This document shows, in pieces, positions 22,030 through 36,100 of a DNA stretch of 64,000 nucleotides. The first letter of the stretch is position 1, and each line of letters begins with the position of its first letter. This DNA comes from Reticulitermes lucifugus (Eukaryota; Arthropoda; Insecta; Blattodea; Rhinotermitidae): positions 1-64,000 of the forward strand of contig JAKCWW010000550.1 of NCBI GenBank assembly GCA_026260175.1, given 5' to 3'. A program made the position numbers and the translations under genes. The notes under the pieces were generated by a model. The model made no database searches. It was not told the DNA's origin and worked only from the letters and a program-made list of their open reading frames with translations.

Positions 22030-23089
22030 CAGGGAAACCGCAGAAGTTTCACAAAGCACAGTTGCTTGTAAGAATATTTGAAACAAAGCAGTCTTGACCC
22101 TATTGTTGATGTATTCATGCTATCACTAATGGGAACCAATCTTGTGTAAGTTTTTGGTACACTTAACATTCCTGATTGGAAGGAGGTAGCAGAAGGCCAG
22201 AGAAAATTGTACAGGGGAATCTAATAACTTGATATGGAGAGATTCAATCTGAAAAGCTAAACAATGTGTATGTGACTGTATAAAGTCAAAATCTACAGAA
22301 CTTTGATGACAGTGGGAACGTTAGTGGGACTTAAGGAAGTATTGAGGAGAATATCATGATCTTAACCACAGAAAGTCTGGGTTATTATGAATTGAAGCAA
22401 CAGAAACCATCTTTTGGCAATATGTTCAGAGTTCTAAGGTCAAAGGATACAAGAAAAATTGCAATGGTTTCAGGATCTGAGACATATGAATGAGACAATC
22501 TCAATAATGTAAGACCTGAAGTGGCTGTCATTTCAGGGACAAAAAGAAGGAATATAGGAAAGGTAAAATTCATGAACTTTTAAGTTCTGCATATTGTGTG
22601 GTTTATTGATTTTTGAGTAATTTATCAACAAGTTTCAAACAACCTTTATACGCATGTCTGTGTCATGAAACTACATGATGTATGCATTTTGATGCTCTGT
22701 TAGTACTGTCATCACTGTCTTCAATGCCTCAATCAGTTCACCATATGTTTGGAAAAAAATACTGATTTATTGAGCATTGCCATGTCTTCTCTGGGAATCA
22801 ACCACATTGTGAAATGTTAAAAACTTTGCAAATTCACATGTGTTATAAATCCAGAATACTGTGTTATTAATTGTTTATCAGTATGTACCCCCTGTTTGAT
22901 CTAACACATGTCTCGATTACATAAGAACACAGGATACCGGGTTTATGACATATGCATTTGAGAAGTCTTTAACGTTTCATCAGGTTTTAAAGTTTGTAAT
23001 GATACGTCAGTTTTGGTTTCCACCATTTCATTAATTTTGGCTAGTTTACACAGTGGACATTGCAGTGCCCAGTAAATCTTGTTTATGAA
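22030..23089. other. Intergenic, no gene seen
   Basis: I saw no exon borders, RNA gene or recognisable element, only a degraded 'GGGAGAACCCAGGGAAACCGC' SINE-body-like phrase at 22020-22040. Confidence 0.4.
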
Positions 23090-23760
23090 TCAAGTTTAAA
23101 ATTAATGGACTTGAAACAAAGATGAAGGAGAAGAAGAAGAAGATTAGAGACTTTTATTCAGGCTTAAATGAATTTAAAAAGGTTACCAACCTAGCAGTAA
23201 CTTGGTAAAGGAAGGGAAGGGTGATCTGTTTGCAGATTCCCAGATTATTTTGAATAGTTGGAAGAGTCACACCTGTCAGTTGTTGAATAAGCTTGAGTTA
23301 ATGAGGTTAGGCACACTGAAAGGTGTACATACAGCTTAGCCTTCAGTACCACAGCCAAGTACTTGTGAGATTGAGACTGCTGTAAAAAGCTGAAAAGGTA
23401 TAAACAAAGAGGTACCGATTAAATTCCACGCAGTTGGAGAAAATGGCATAACGAGGATCTTCATGGTGTGTACTCTTCACCAGGTATTATTAGGCTGCTC
23501 ATATCAAGGAGAATGAGGTAGGTGACGACATGTGGCGGTCTTGGAAGAGAATAGAATTGCGTGGTAGGAAAACCTGAAGGAAAAAAGACCACTTGAGAGA
23601 CAGGCATATATGGGATGATAATATTAAAAAGGATTTTATATTAATGGGATAAGAGGGTGTGGATTGAATTTTATCTGGCTGAGGAAAGGGACTAGTGGCA
23701 GGCTCTTGTGAACAAGGTAATGGATCTTTAAGCTCAATAGAATGAGGGTAATTTTGTGAC
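23090..23760 (+). mobile_element. Internally deleted, decayed LINE
   Basis: The linker between endonuclease and RT is readable: LVKEGKGDLFADSQIILNSW, then SVPQPSTCEIETA and VPIKFHAVGENGI, the pre-RT 'GDLLADSQNILNRW ... A-E-L-I-Q-A-G-G-E' region. It jumps directly to the post-RT tail: SPGIIRLLISRRMR, GRKT, then KRPLGRQ-like and DDNIKKDFILMG, EGVDWI and VAGSCEQGN. The RT core itself is missing, so this copy lost its catalytic part by deletion and carries many disruptions. Confidence 0.75.
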
Positions 23761-26016
23761 TAGCTGAGCGGCTATTAACGTATATAGATTTTCAGGTTTT
23801 AGTGGCAGTTGATCAGTGATGGTCATAGCTCTGATTGGCCACTATATAACTGACACATTTCTTCCTCCCTATTGCTTCATCATCCACCTTAATTAGTTTT
23901 TCTCCCTGAGGAGGGGGGCAGTATGTTTCTTCAGAATGTCAAAACGAACCTTTAGTACATGGTGTAAAATTCAAAAAGGCGACCATCATTTGATCAAGTA
24001 TAAGCTTCTCAAGGGGGTTTGCTGCATCTAGTTTGGTAGTTAAATTGCTTTATTTATTGAATAGAAGCTCATTTCTGTCCCTGTCCCACATAAAACAGTG
24101 CGAAATTGTCTTTTTAACATCTATTTATAAATATGCTATATATTATTATTGTGTGTTAAATATTCTTTATTGTACTATATGAAATATTACTTATGATTGA
24201 TACAAATATTGTTGTTGATTATATATTGTTACATTTTGACAAGGTTGTGAGTTATAACTGCTTTTATTACTTTTAATATATTTAACTAATGGACTACTTC
24301 TATATCTTGTGGTGACTTACTTTCACCTGTATGGATTGCTTGAAGACAATAAAGAGAATGAGAATATGTCATGTAAATTGTTGAAATTCTTTAGCAGTAA
24401 AAGCAATAGTCCAGATGTTTGCATGCTGTTGTCTATGCCACTTACTTTGTGAGGTTTGGAGAGGATTTGCTTTTATCAGGCATGGGTCAACTACATAAAT
24501 AAATTGAAAATGTATTTTATTTTACAGTTTTGTCTGATTTGTGATGAAAAATACATATATGCACATTGTTAGTTTGAAGTATGAAAATATCTTATAATCA
24601 TATAAATAACATGGATATGAACTTATATACACATTGTAATATTGACAAGGGAGACAATAACAGTAAAGGCTAGGGGGAGAAAGAGTCAGTATAAACACCT
24701 ATATTTTTGCCTGTTAATTGGTGTGCCTAAGTCTTAACATAGTATTTGTAACTGCACTTTTAGGCATGCATTTGCCATGGCATGGCTGACAATATATATT
24801 CAGTGGTCATTATTAAAGAAGACTTCTGAGCTAGGGCTCTGGGAGTTTGTTGGAGGTTCTGAAGAGCTTTCTGTAAAATGTTTGTTATCTCTTCGTATGC
24901 AGGTTAATTTGATATGACATGAAATTATAGTGAACAACAGGGCAGTCCAAACAGATTAGCTAGTTTGTATTCATGAGTTTTGTGGTTTGAATTTTGGCCA
25001 GGGTGCCAGAACCCTGACTGAGATATGTGATGGCTTTGCTGAGTCATTTCATGTGATTGAGAGAATAGTTTGAATGAAGTCACAACTTCTTCTTCCAAAT
25101 GTTCCAATCCACCATGTGGGGTGGCTTTTAATGAAATGCAACAAATATATGAACTACAAAGTTTGTTGCATTGCCAAAGGTTCATCCTGCAATAGTTCTG
25201 GCAGTTCACAGTTTCCATATCTTGCAAACAAAACAAATGTGATTCTGTGTTTAAAGGAAGGTTTTGGCTTGATTTTAGTAGCACAACATGATCCTTATGT
25301 GTATTGTATGCAGTTAAGAAGTACTGTCTATGGTCATCATCTCATGCGACTTAACATGGCCAGTGCAATTAAGAAAGTGTCAGTAAATAGCATAGAAATA
25401 CAGTTTAATTTGGCTTGGTGGATGGTATCAAGATTTTTGTGGAGCCATTGAAATTTTTTTGCATTGGGATAAACATGGCAGGAAGCCATGGGTTACACTC
25501 CAGGTGTTTTATAGGAGTTCTGATTTTGTATCATATCAGTGTTTATTTTTGTCTTTGCACTGGCATGTTTCTACTCAAATTCATATTCTGTTCTTACCAT
25601 TGGAATCACTTGTTCATTTGTCTTTGTGTACTTATAATGCTCCTTTCTCCTCCTGTTTTGTTTAGACAGTGGCATTATTGAAGATTGTCAGTGAATACTG
25701 GTAATCACCAAATTATTTTGTAACTACCAACATATATGACTTAATTATTACTCTCTTTACAGAGTGGCATGGGGCAGATTCTGTAATAGTACCTTAAAAC
25801 CATGTATGGCTGCTTCTTGTCACATTATTTAGAGTTTCCTATTTATAATTGCCCAGTTATTTTAATTCATCACAAGCTATGTAATCTTCACAGCTGAGAT
25901 AATATTGTTAACAAAACCAATACTCAACCAAGGGGATGATGAGAAGTTTTGAGGAATGTCCTAGAAGACCCAGATCTTTGAAGTTACAATTTTGGCTTCA
26001 ATTCACATTGTAAGTG
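23761..26016. other. Intergenic, no gene seen
   Basis: This stretch holds overlapping opposite-strand open frames at 24925-25451 with no recognisable protein, no splice-site support and no conservation cue. The phrase GACAATAAAGAGAATGAGAATATG near 24350 resembles a retroelement poly(A) end but is not enough to call one. Confidence 0.4.
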
Positions 26017-26018
26017 GG

Positions 26019-26322
26019 AGCCAGGATAGCACAGTTGTTACAGTTATGGGGCTATGGGCTGGATAACCGAGGAACTGTGTTCAATTCCTGGCAGGGGTAA
26101 GAGATTTTCTCCACTCCAAAGTGTCCAGACTGGCCATGGAACCCACCCAATCTCCTATTCAGTGGGGGCCAGGGACTCTGTCACTAGAGATAAAGCAGCT
26201 GGGTTTTGAAGCTGACCACTCACTTCCATCTGCTGCAGAGGCTAGAATTCGTGGAGGTATACCTCTACTGCCCCATATGCCTTCATGGCATGTAGAGGGA
26301 CAGCTTTACTTTTACACGCTAT
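26019..26322 (+). mobile_element. tRNA-derived SINE, family 1
   Basis: The tRNA-like head has an A box region (AGGATAGCACAGTTGTTACAG) and a B box (GTTCAATTCC). A body follows with the phrases CCAGACTGGCCATGG, CACTAGAGATAAAGCAGCTG and CATGCCTTCATGGCATGTAG. The same order is present at 29672-29957, and inverted at 47885-48180. Confidence 0.8.
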
Positions 26323-28176
26323 AAATAATTTATATTTTCCCTCTAAATAGCAGTTGCAGAGCAGTGTGCTTTGTTTGCTTTTGGTGATTAACTTACTTCC
26401 AGATTCTGTGTCCGAACTGCTTCATTTTTTTCATGAAGAGCCTGTACTACTTTGTCTAATTAATATTTAACTGTATCTAAAATAGGGTTGTATCCTCAGT
26501 ATTTATTTTATTATGCTTTGGTACCTGCCATGAAACTCGACAGTTGGTCAAAGTGAACTATTTTTCATTGCATTTTGTCACTGCAGAAGCTTCAAGACAT
26601 TTTACCTGACCTGTTTCTGGTCATTACTGCATGGCATTTATTATGTGATGAGATCGATGTGTCAGATGTGAAACAAGCAGGGTCCTGCATACCTTGTAAG
26701 CACTAACAATGGAGAGGTTTGATACATCACTGTTTAGTAGTGCTGAGTTTGGTGATTGCCACTGATCACTGCATTCCATACCTTCACAGAAATGGGTTGA
26801 TATGTTAGTTTATTGTGAAGACGAAACCTGTGATTCTCAAAAATGGATTTTGAGAATCGCTTTGATAAGATTTTCTTGTATTCAGGAATAGTTAGGCTGT
26901 AAAATTTTGTAACAGGGAATGTTAATGACTAGTGTATACACTTGATATTATCTGAGACAGTTAAATGCACACTATTATTTTCACTGGCAAGAAATTAGAA
27001 CTAAATTATTAAAAATGCCAATTAATTTTATAAAAAGACACGTTGCAATGTTAAAAATCGATAATTATTATACAAATATCGGCAGTAAAATAAGCACCTT
27101 TAAATCAAAATTGGTAAGTGCACTTGAGTCATGATGGATTGGAATGTTATGCAGCTTTTGTTTGATTTGCTATGTGTGTCTACTTTAGCATTGCTGCTAT
27201 AATTGAGCAGAACATTGGTTGGAACTGTTTGTTTCGTATTGTGCACATATTGTACAGTATGTTTTCTGGACAGTGTTCCCACAAAATGAACCGTGCATTA
27301 TGAGTAGATCCAGCCAGATAGGAGGATCATCAGACGGTTCCACTTGAGTGCATATTTGAAAAAATTCTGTCTGCATTTCTGCTGGGAATATTCCTGAAAA
27401 GTCTGAAACTTCTGTGGCTCACAGTTGGCTGAGAGAGGAGACACTGTAACACTGGACCACACATTGTTAAACTCAGCCATTTAATTGCTGTTTTAATTGT
27501 ATTTTCTTTTTGGGAAACCTGTGGTCATCTGGTAGAAAGAGTTCAGTCAGGAATGGTGTTGTGGTAAGAGGAGACAGTGGGTTGCACAGGCAAACACTGC
27601 AGACTGTTGGGAAGGAGAATGAAACATACTGAACATACACTTTTGTTCATAAAATTTGTGGATTTTGGCTGCCTGTTAAGGAAGGTGGTATTATACTTTG
27701 TCAGTCATAAATTAATGCCAGAATGCTGAACTATGTGGTGAAATTTGATTGTATTAATTTAAAAAATTATGTCTTAATTATAACATTGGAACAGACTCTA
27801 AATAGTGGCATTATTTTGAAACTGGTGGTTGGAACACTACCACCCTTATTATTGTTTTTTCCCCTACATTTTTACTTAAAATAATAATACACATAAAAGT
27901 CCACCATTACATTATTTTTTCAGACAAACCCCCCAGAAACATTTCATGTAAAGGGGTACACACACCAAAGTTTGGGAAACATATGTAAATACAAATTTCT
28001 GTTTTCTGCTTCCTGTTTGCTGCTTAAAATATGTATTAGTGTTGTTAAATATTCTGGGTTTTTTTTTCCAGAGAGTTACTACAGACTTCCCAGAATTTAA
28101 CAGTAAGGAGAGGTGGGCAATAGGAGTTGGAGTCTGTGCCAGAGCATTGCCTGTAGCTAACTGAAGGAAACTGTTA
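26323..28176. other. Intergenic, no gene seen
   Basis: An AT-rich spacer between repeats and the anoctamin 3' end. There is one open stretch after a consensus-like acceptor at about 26586 (KLQDILPDLFLVITAWHLL), but no donor partner or recognised family. Confidence 0.4.
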
Positions 28177-28182
28177 TTTATT
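28177..28182 (-). other. Candidate anoctamin polyadenylation signal (AATAAA)
   Basis: An AATAAA on the - strand about 280 nt after the anoctamin stop codon. Inferred from position only. Confidence 0.5.
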
Positions 28183-28459
28183 TTTCCTGTCATGCCAAAT
28201 GCAATATATTGGTTTGTTTAGTGCCTACAACATTTGCTTATTCTGATGGTCAGACTCATGGACTGGATGTGTAAAACTACTTTCTACTTATCTTGTTATG
28301 GCTGGGGTATTTTGTTAGAAATGTTTGTATACATGAGAAAGAGAGAGAATGAATATTTTCCACAGGTTCCCATTTTTTCATGTGGTTAAATAATTTGTAA
28401 GTTGTTATGTGAGTACTGTATAAGATTTTTTCATTGTGAATTCACGTTCATGATTATCA

Positions 28460-31400
28460 CTACCTTGTCACTTCCCATACTGTGGAGTTACTGTTACTAG
28501 CCTTGTGCTGTCGTGATGTTTCTTGAGTGTCATGACTGTCTGACACACGACTGAGTCTCCGCTCCCACCAACTTCGTGCAGCTCCAGCTGCAGCTGCTAG
28601 GCTTCGCTCCCTCTGAGCAAGCAGCATTTCACCATAGTTAGCATGATGGTTCCCCTGAGTCCCATGCTCATATTTTGCTTCCTTCTCTAGTATTTTTTCC
28701 CGTTGTATTTGAGTTCGTACTTCAGCAGGGACGTCCGGTATTGCATATGCCATTATTCCCGTAAGTGCAAAAACAATGTGCTGTAAAAGTAGTATTTATA
28801 TTTACATTTGCATATTACACATTTTTTGCACTTTCATTCTGATGAATTAACACAAGTATAACTTAGGTCCTATAGGGGAAACTTTATTGAACATTTCATA
28901 GAGATAAAACTGTCTGATGGGTATTTGGGAAAAGTCTGCATCATCCCATCTCTTTTGTTTGTATATGAACCATTGGCATTCTCCTACTGTTACTCTGTTA
29001 GTCATGTATGAATTAAAAGCAGTGCACTAAACTATTTCCATGACACTGGAGTTTCCTTCACCATTGGCTGGTTACTCAGTATATCAAGAAATTCCCTTTT
29101 ATGGAATTTAAAGATTGTTTACCATCATCTAGAAACCCCTCTCCTAATTCAGTTTTCTAGGTTAAGTATAGCTTTACATGTAACTCCACCCACCATCCTT
29201 CATGGGTCAGTGGTTGTCCTTTAAGAGGACAGAGAGAAGTTCTCCAAAACATATACTTAGGGCATACGATCCAACACTTTACAAAATCTTGTAATGTATA
29301 TTCTTCTTAAGCAAACACAATGGACCCCACAGCTATTTTGAATGGCAATGATGATGATGACGACGATGATGATGATGATGTGATACAGAATAAAAAAATT
29401 TGAATGAAAGAGCCCTGTCAGTCTAGCCATGTTGCTGTGTTATCACAATAAATATATAGCTGTAGTGTGTTTATTGTGCTGTTATATGTTGCTATCAGTT
29501 ACTGAGTTATGACGTATCAGAAGTGCAGTTTCTGTTTGCAGTTATTGGATCATATAATGCCAAGTGAGTCAGATTCACAGTAAATATGTGTTGTAAGTGT
29601 GATGCCAATTACACTGATATTCTGTATCTGATGTATCTGGCATTTTGGATTGCTGCATTTAACTACTCAGCAGCCGGGATAGTGTAATCGGTACAGGCAG
29701 TCACTGTGGGCTGGATGGTCCGGGGTTCGAACCCCGGTGGGGGCGAGATTTTCTAGACTCACCCAGACTGGCCACGAGGCCCACCCAGCTTCCTGTACAA
29801 TGGGTACTGGGTCTCTTTCCCAGAGGTAAAGCAGCTGGGGCATGGCATTGACCATTCACACCCTTCTAGCGCCAAGGTTGAGTATGGGTAGAGCTATATG
29901 TCTGCCTGCCCTCTGTTCGTGCTTGGCAAGTTACAGGATAGCCTTTACCTTTTACAGTCTACTACTCCCAGGTGATACAGTCTGCTGTGGTGGAAGGAGA
30001 TATATGTTTCATCCCTGCATGTTAAATAGCAATTTCAGGAATTGTTTTATCTTGAAATTTGAAAATTCAACAACATTAGCATTTCATGTTTTTTATATGG
30101 AGTCTTGAGAGACTTAACACTGAAGGAGTTAATAGAGGAAATTTGAATAGTGTGAACATTAGAGGCACCACGTGCTTTTGACATTACCTCAAACACTACA
30201 ACAAATGCAAGGCGTGCTGCAAACACATGCCAGTACTGAAAAGACAAGTCATATTTCTTCTCATGATGTGGAGGGTTGCGATAACCTCTGTACTGGCATG
30301 TTGGAGGATCCTCTGCGCCTGTATCTGCTCCCATGTCTTGGCCGTAGTCAGATGTGTTGAATTCTGCAATGCAGTAATTATGTATTAAAAAATGTGCAAT
30401 TACATATTTTTTTTCTGTAGTGCTACAGCCAAAATTGGGCCTAGGCTGCCTTGTTATGAGGTTTCTAGATCAAACACAATTAGACACACACACACACACA
30501 TACACATCTGGTAGGACTGGTCTGAATGAGTGATCAGCCCATCTCAGAGACCGCTACCTATACAACACACAACAAACACGGTATGAACATCCATGCCCTC
30601 AGCGGAATTTGAACCCGCAATTCCAGCCATCAAGCAGCTGCCGAGCTACGCCTTAGACCGCACAGCCACCGGGATTGGTCGGGTAGCATAATTTGTTAGA
30701 AGTATTGGCACATGTCTGACTGTCGTATGACAGTCAGAAGAGTCGGTCTACCATATATAAAGATAATAAGGGGAATGAACATGAAGAAAATTAACATAAT
30801 ATGCCTAACTAATTGACTGTAACTAATTTGGCAGAGGAGATGTCCACAAAAAATGTTTTGAGTATTGTGAGTTTTGTCAAAATTGGTGCAGTCATACTCA
30901 AATTTTACTTCGGGGTGTAAATTAATTTCTGTCTGTACTTTCCATACTTCTTGTCTGATTTGGGTGAAATTCAGTATAAGAGATTTGCACATGATACTGC
31001 TGACCATTTTTAGTTCGGTGAAAATCAGCTCAGAAAAGGCTGTGCTTACCTTATACGTATGTACCATGTACGATGAAACCACATGACATTTTAAAATAAA
31101 AGAATGTGTTGCTAAAGTCTGTACCATGTCAGAGAGTATTCAATTTGCAGTTTTGTTATAAAATGGACAAGATTATTAAATACTCTGAATTGAATGGTAC
31201 TGTGCATGTCCTAAGTTTATTCTGCGACCACGTAATGTGAGTGAAATACTGTAGCCAGTACTTACCTGACAGTGATGCATCAATGTACCCTGCGAGGGTC
31301 TCAGTGGGAGAGTACACATATTTGTATACCATTCGGGGGATGAAGTCACTGGTGTATGCGATAACAAATGCCTACAAGAAAAGCATTAGTTTTTTAATGT

Positions 31401-33078
31401 AATGTTATGCTTTTGTGGTGTTTGTAGTATACCTTTAACTTTGTTTCTTATGAACTCTGTTTCTTTATGTATTATATATAGTAACCTTTTTACCATTTTT
31501 AGACAAGGTTTTGTCAAGCATAGGGACTTATTATTTATGTGTTGCCCTGGATGTAACAGCATCAGTAGTTACATAGTCCATTGAATGCCCCTCATTGTTC
31601 CTCAGTTATAGTTTTTCTTTCAGCCAGATAATACCATGTCAGTATCATACTAACTGACCAGTGTCTGTTCAGAAAGTAAATTATTGTGTTTTGGATTCTT
31701 ATTGATACCTTAGGTGGAAGTACTGCACGTTCTAGTCCATAGTTACATCTCTGAGTAGATCTTTTGTTTCTTATTATATAAATGACTTAAATCTTGCTAG
31801 ACCCACCTTATGATATGAGAATGAATTGTGAGCTGTAAGAACATCTGATGGGAGTAAATTAATAGAAATGTACATACTGAGATGCATTACAGTTTACAAA
31901 TTTTCAACCACAGAAAGTTTGAAAAAGTAATAAAAGAACAGTGTCACCAGTAGTGGACTTGGTAGAATGCTATAGAAAATCTTGAAGAAACACGTTGAAG
32001 ATGTATGAAATCTGTTGCTGCAGCAGTGGTGTCAGCAAGAGTTACTCCATTTATCTTTTATATTTGTAACCAGTTAAGCATACTGCTGGAAAACATAACA
32101 GTGATAATAAGCAGGGATCCACAATTTTTCCAAAAATCTAGAAGCCACCTAAACATTCTAGATGCCCGAAGGGTGACATGAAGCAGTTTCCATATTCAGA
32201 ACACATTATTATTTTTACTATTTGTGAAACTAGCTGCTTGCTGCCACATTTTAGGACCACTGAGGTGATGTATGCTATAACTTACATTTGATACTACAGA
32301 AGCATAGGTAACACCTTGTAGTATGCCGTACCATGCCCCAATGTCCTGAACCCTCTCGGCAAGAGGCCTTCGAGCCTGTGTCACCATTTTGTATGCATCT
32401 AGTCTTATCTCTCCAACATTGTTCAGAAGAGCAAATAATGGTGCTAGGGGAAAAGCAGCAACAAAGAGAGTCACGAAGCCATACTGAAGAACTGAAATCA
32501 AATGGAAGTGAAATGGATGAAACATTGGTCAAAGTTTTACAAGGTAATTCTGTTTTTTAAGTGACTTGACAGTGTCTGGTCCAAGGATATATACCCATTT
32601 CAAGGTACTCCTCAAAGAGAGCAAGTCGTCCAGGATCTTGGAGCTGGAAATCTTCCTCCCAGCGTGTGTACTTCCTCTCAGGATTCTTGGTGTTGGAACG
32701 ATGCAGGCGTTTGCTCCACCAGTTGTACATTTTCCTGCGGAATTTTTTGTACTTTATAGGGCTAGTTCCCAAAACGAAAATAACCTTACAGAGCGATCAT
32801 AATGTATACCATTCAGGAGGCATGACACAATAATTCTGCTTGGCCAACTGTACCTGCTCAGAACGTGTTACACAGATTTGCTATTCCCTGTTAAAAATAT
32901 TCTCACCCCTTCTGTTTGACAGTTAAGCCAAGTTGCAGAGTGCTCGTATACCCTGTCATATTTGGGCTCCATTTTGCACCCTAAGTTGTGAATTTTTTTC
33001 AGTAAATAATAAAAAGTTTTTTCTCTCTCTCTTTTTAATTTCATGTCGTATGTAGTCAGTTTGTATATTTCACCACTG

Positions 33079-33122
<44 letters not shown>

Positions 33123-36100
33123 GTTTCAAGGGACAGGTGCAAATGAATGTTGATATTTTGATAGTCTGTGTAGTCTGCAGAGGGACAAAAGAGGTTGCAT
33201 GTACTATTGGTCCAGTCTTGTCAACTAGTGCCACCAGTCAGCTCTGCTACTGGCATTCCTTAGTTGAAAGAGTTATACTTGTCCACTGTTGTTTATACTT
33301 ACGGATAGAGGATCTCCAAGAAGTTATTGAGTAGCTGCTTTCCAACCATGATGATGGACAGCTGTATGCACAGTTCTGATAGACACCCAGCAGGGTCACA
33401 CACATCTATTTTGAGCCTTGTGAATGGCGAATTTCTGGCACTTGCATCTCCAGGATGAACAAAAAATCTGCCCTAAGATAAAAATGATGCATGTGCTTGA
33501 TTTATTTTGTTTAGGTATGTTACCACACTGTGAAGCATTATTCTGTTTTGCAGCATTTAATTCACCGTCTTGGTTGTGTTCTGTGTGTATATATGCTGTA
33601 CGTATGCAACCAAATCCATTAGAAAAATAGTGTCATCCATTATATATACCAGGAGCAGCTACAGACACAAACAATGCAAATTTCACTGTTGCTAGTGTTC
33701 ACATATTTAGGGAAATAGCATTTTTGGAAGAATGTCTACCTGCAGTATGGATTATGGTAGTAGAATGTTGCAGTTGAACTTCCTGCAGCTTTGAATTTCA
33801 GTGAAACCTGGATTTTATGTTCCTGAAGGGACCATTTAATATGAATGTAAGATCAAGGAAATGAAAATTAGTGTAGCTCTTGAAATTAAATGCACTGAAT
33901 TAACATTGCCATAGTGATAACATGCAAAAACAAATTCTTTGTCAACATGTTTTGAGGCTCAGTCTGCTCATTTAAATAAATACTTTACAGGTGTCATGCA
34001 AAACAATTTCATGTGACTAGTATGTGATTGTTTCACTTTGCTACAGTTATCTATATGGCAATAAATACATTAAGCAGCTGCAGCATACAAACAGATGTCT
34101 CTACGAGGCAGGGTCACATGCAGGGTTTTCTGAAGTGCCCAGGCAGTGTTTCTGGGTTCACAGCTCTGCTCTGCTGCTGACATAATCTTGAAACCATAGG
34201 TTAGTAAGGGTCCATAAAGACAATAGATGTAGGAACTTATAACTGAAAGTTTTTTTTTTCTGGTTTTCAAGTTAAAAAGGCAGCAAGAGGCCAATTTATG
34301 CACAGTTTGAACATGCAGTCAGGACTTGGGTAGAACACACAAATGTGCTCCAGGAAAAGTTACTGTTCTTGTGGAAGTTGTGGCAGGACTGATAAAAACA
34401 TGCATAGAATCAAGGAAAATGTAGATTCAAGGAACATAAAATTCAAGTTACAGTGTATTTATTTTTCTTAACTACTGCTCTTCTGTGTGTAATTTTATTG
34501 GAGTTAATCATAACTGCTGTTATTTCTTATGTAAAAAGAATGTATCATGTTTGTGTAGCACATGTGTATTCCTGAGGCACTCAGTTCAAATTTTGGCTGG
34601 GTTACCAGCTATTCTGACTGTTGTTATGGTTTTCCTCAGTGTTTCTAGACCAGTGTCATAGGCAGTATCGAAACAAGCCATGACTGTTTTTTTTTTTCAG
34701 ATTGTTTCCTACTCCCAATTCATGGTCATCTTGCCATCTTACTCAACTGAAAATCTTTAGAATCATTAATTTTAAATAATTGTGGTTTGGATGGAAATAT
34801 ATGACAATTCATTGTTTCCCTGTATGACCATACAAAACTAGCTTCATGAAATAGCAGTGAAGCATTTATAGCTATTGTGATTTCATACCTTGAAGAATGC
34901 AATGTAGATGAGCGAGGAGTAGAAGTTAACAAATTGGAAAACAAATATCTTGAATGTGTAGCTGTCTTCATATTCTGTTTGTGTCCGTGGATTTTCCAAG
35001 TTGGTTAGCCACAGGGCCAGTCTCTGGTATAGCTATAAGAGCAGAAGGTATGAAGTTGAGAGAAATTTGTTTTCAAAATGTGAGCTGAATTCGTATGGTT
35101 TAGGATATGGTTCACTGTTAAACTTTGTGAATGTTATTATGAATCTTCTGCTCCATAGAAAACAGAACTTCTTGACCAGCTGAATAATTATGAATTATGA
35201 AGTCGAAGCCTGATACTAATCCAATTTGGGACTGCAGTACACCATATTTTTACCATGGGCCCATAGGCAATGTTTATGTACATGCATAATATATTCATCA
35301 TAATTATTGGAACTGTATGTGCATATATGCATACTTGTACTTCTGCACCCTGAACTTGCCTTTGTGAGGATCATGATGATCACCAAGTTGATGACAGCAG
35401 CTGTGATTGATGTGAAGATCTTAGCATGCTGTTTCAGGAACTGTTCTCCGCTACCATAGATGACAGTCACCACAGATATGCGATATATTATTGTCCCCAG
35501 AACAGCTCCCAGAACAACGACCACCTACGTTGCAATCAAGTTGCATTAAATGCAAGTGCATCTGGTTCTCATTTGGTTTACAAATGTGAGGTCTTCCCTG
35601 ATAATTTGAAAAATGTAAATATGGTGTTCAGTAAGTAACTTAAAGGGTTTGTATAACATTCTTATTACTCTGACGTGGATGTCCGAAAGGAAAGTAGTAA
35701 CAGGCAAAACACCCTGTTTCTCCAACATGTGGTTGAGAGAGATATCCCAGCAGTACTCCAAATTTTTCATTCCTGTGCAGAATAAATTAGGGCTCAGTGT
35801 TCACCAGTTGGTACATATTTGCTTAACTTTTTGATTTCTGCAGAGAAGAAATCAGGGCTTATTGTTCACAAACTGATACACTTTGGCTTTCACTGTGTCA
35901 TCCTGTTGGGAAGAATTTCTGTTTGAGGGTGGGCATTGTCATGGAGAAGGTTCAACTTTGTGAGCATGTCAAGTTACATTTTGTCTTTCACATGCCATTG
36001 GATGTTACTTACTAAACAACCTGTGTACATTCTGCAGTAATTCAGCATGGTGTACTAACTATGAAACTAGGTGAACACACTCAGAGCCAGTTTCATCAGT

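Noticed and set aside
24925-25451. Overlapping 119- and 125-codon open frames on opposite strands
   Set aside because: Neither has a recognisable family, exon borders or a plausible start context. They are kept as unexplained open stretches only.
29672-29745. tRNA gene
   Set aside because: The A and B boxes are good, but the sequence continues into the SINE body shared with other copies and the anticodon arm does not fold well. It is therefore a SINE head.
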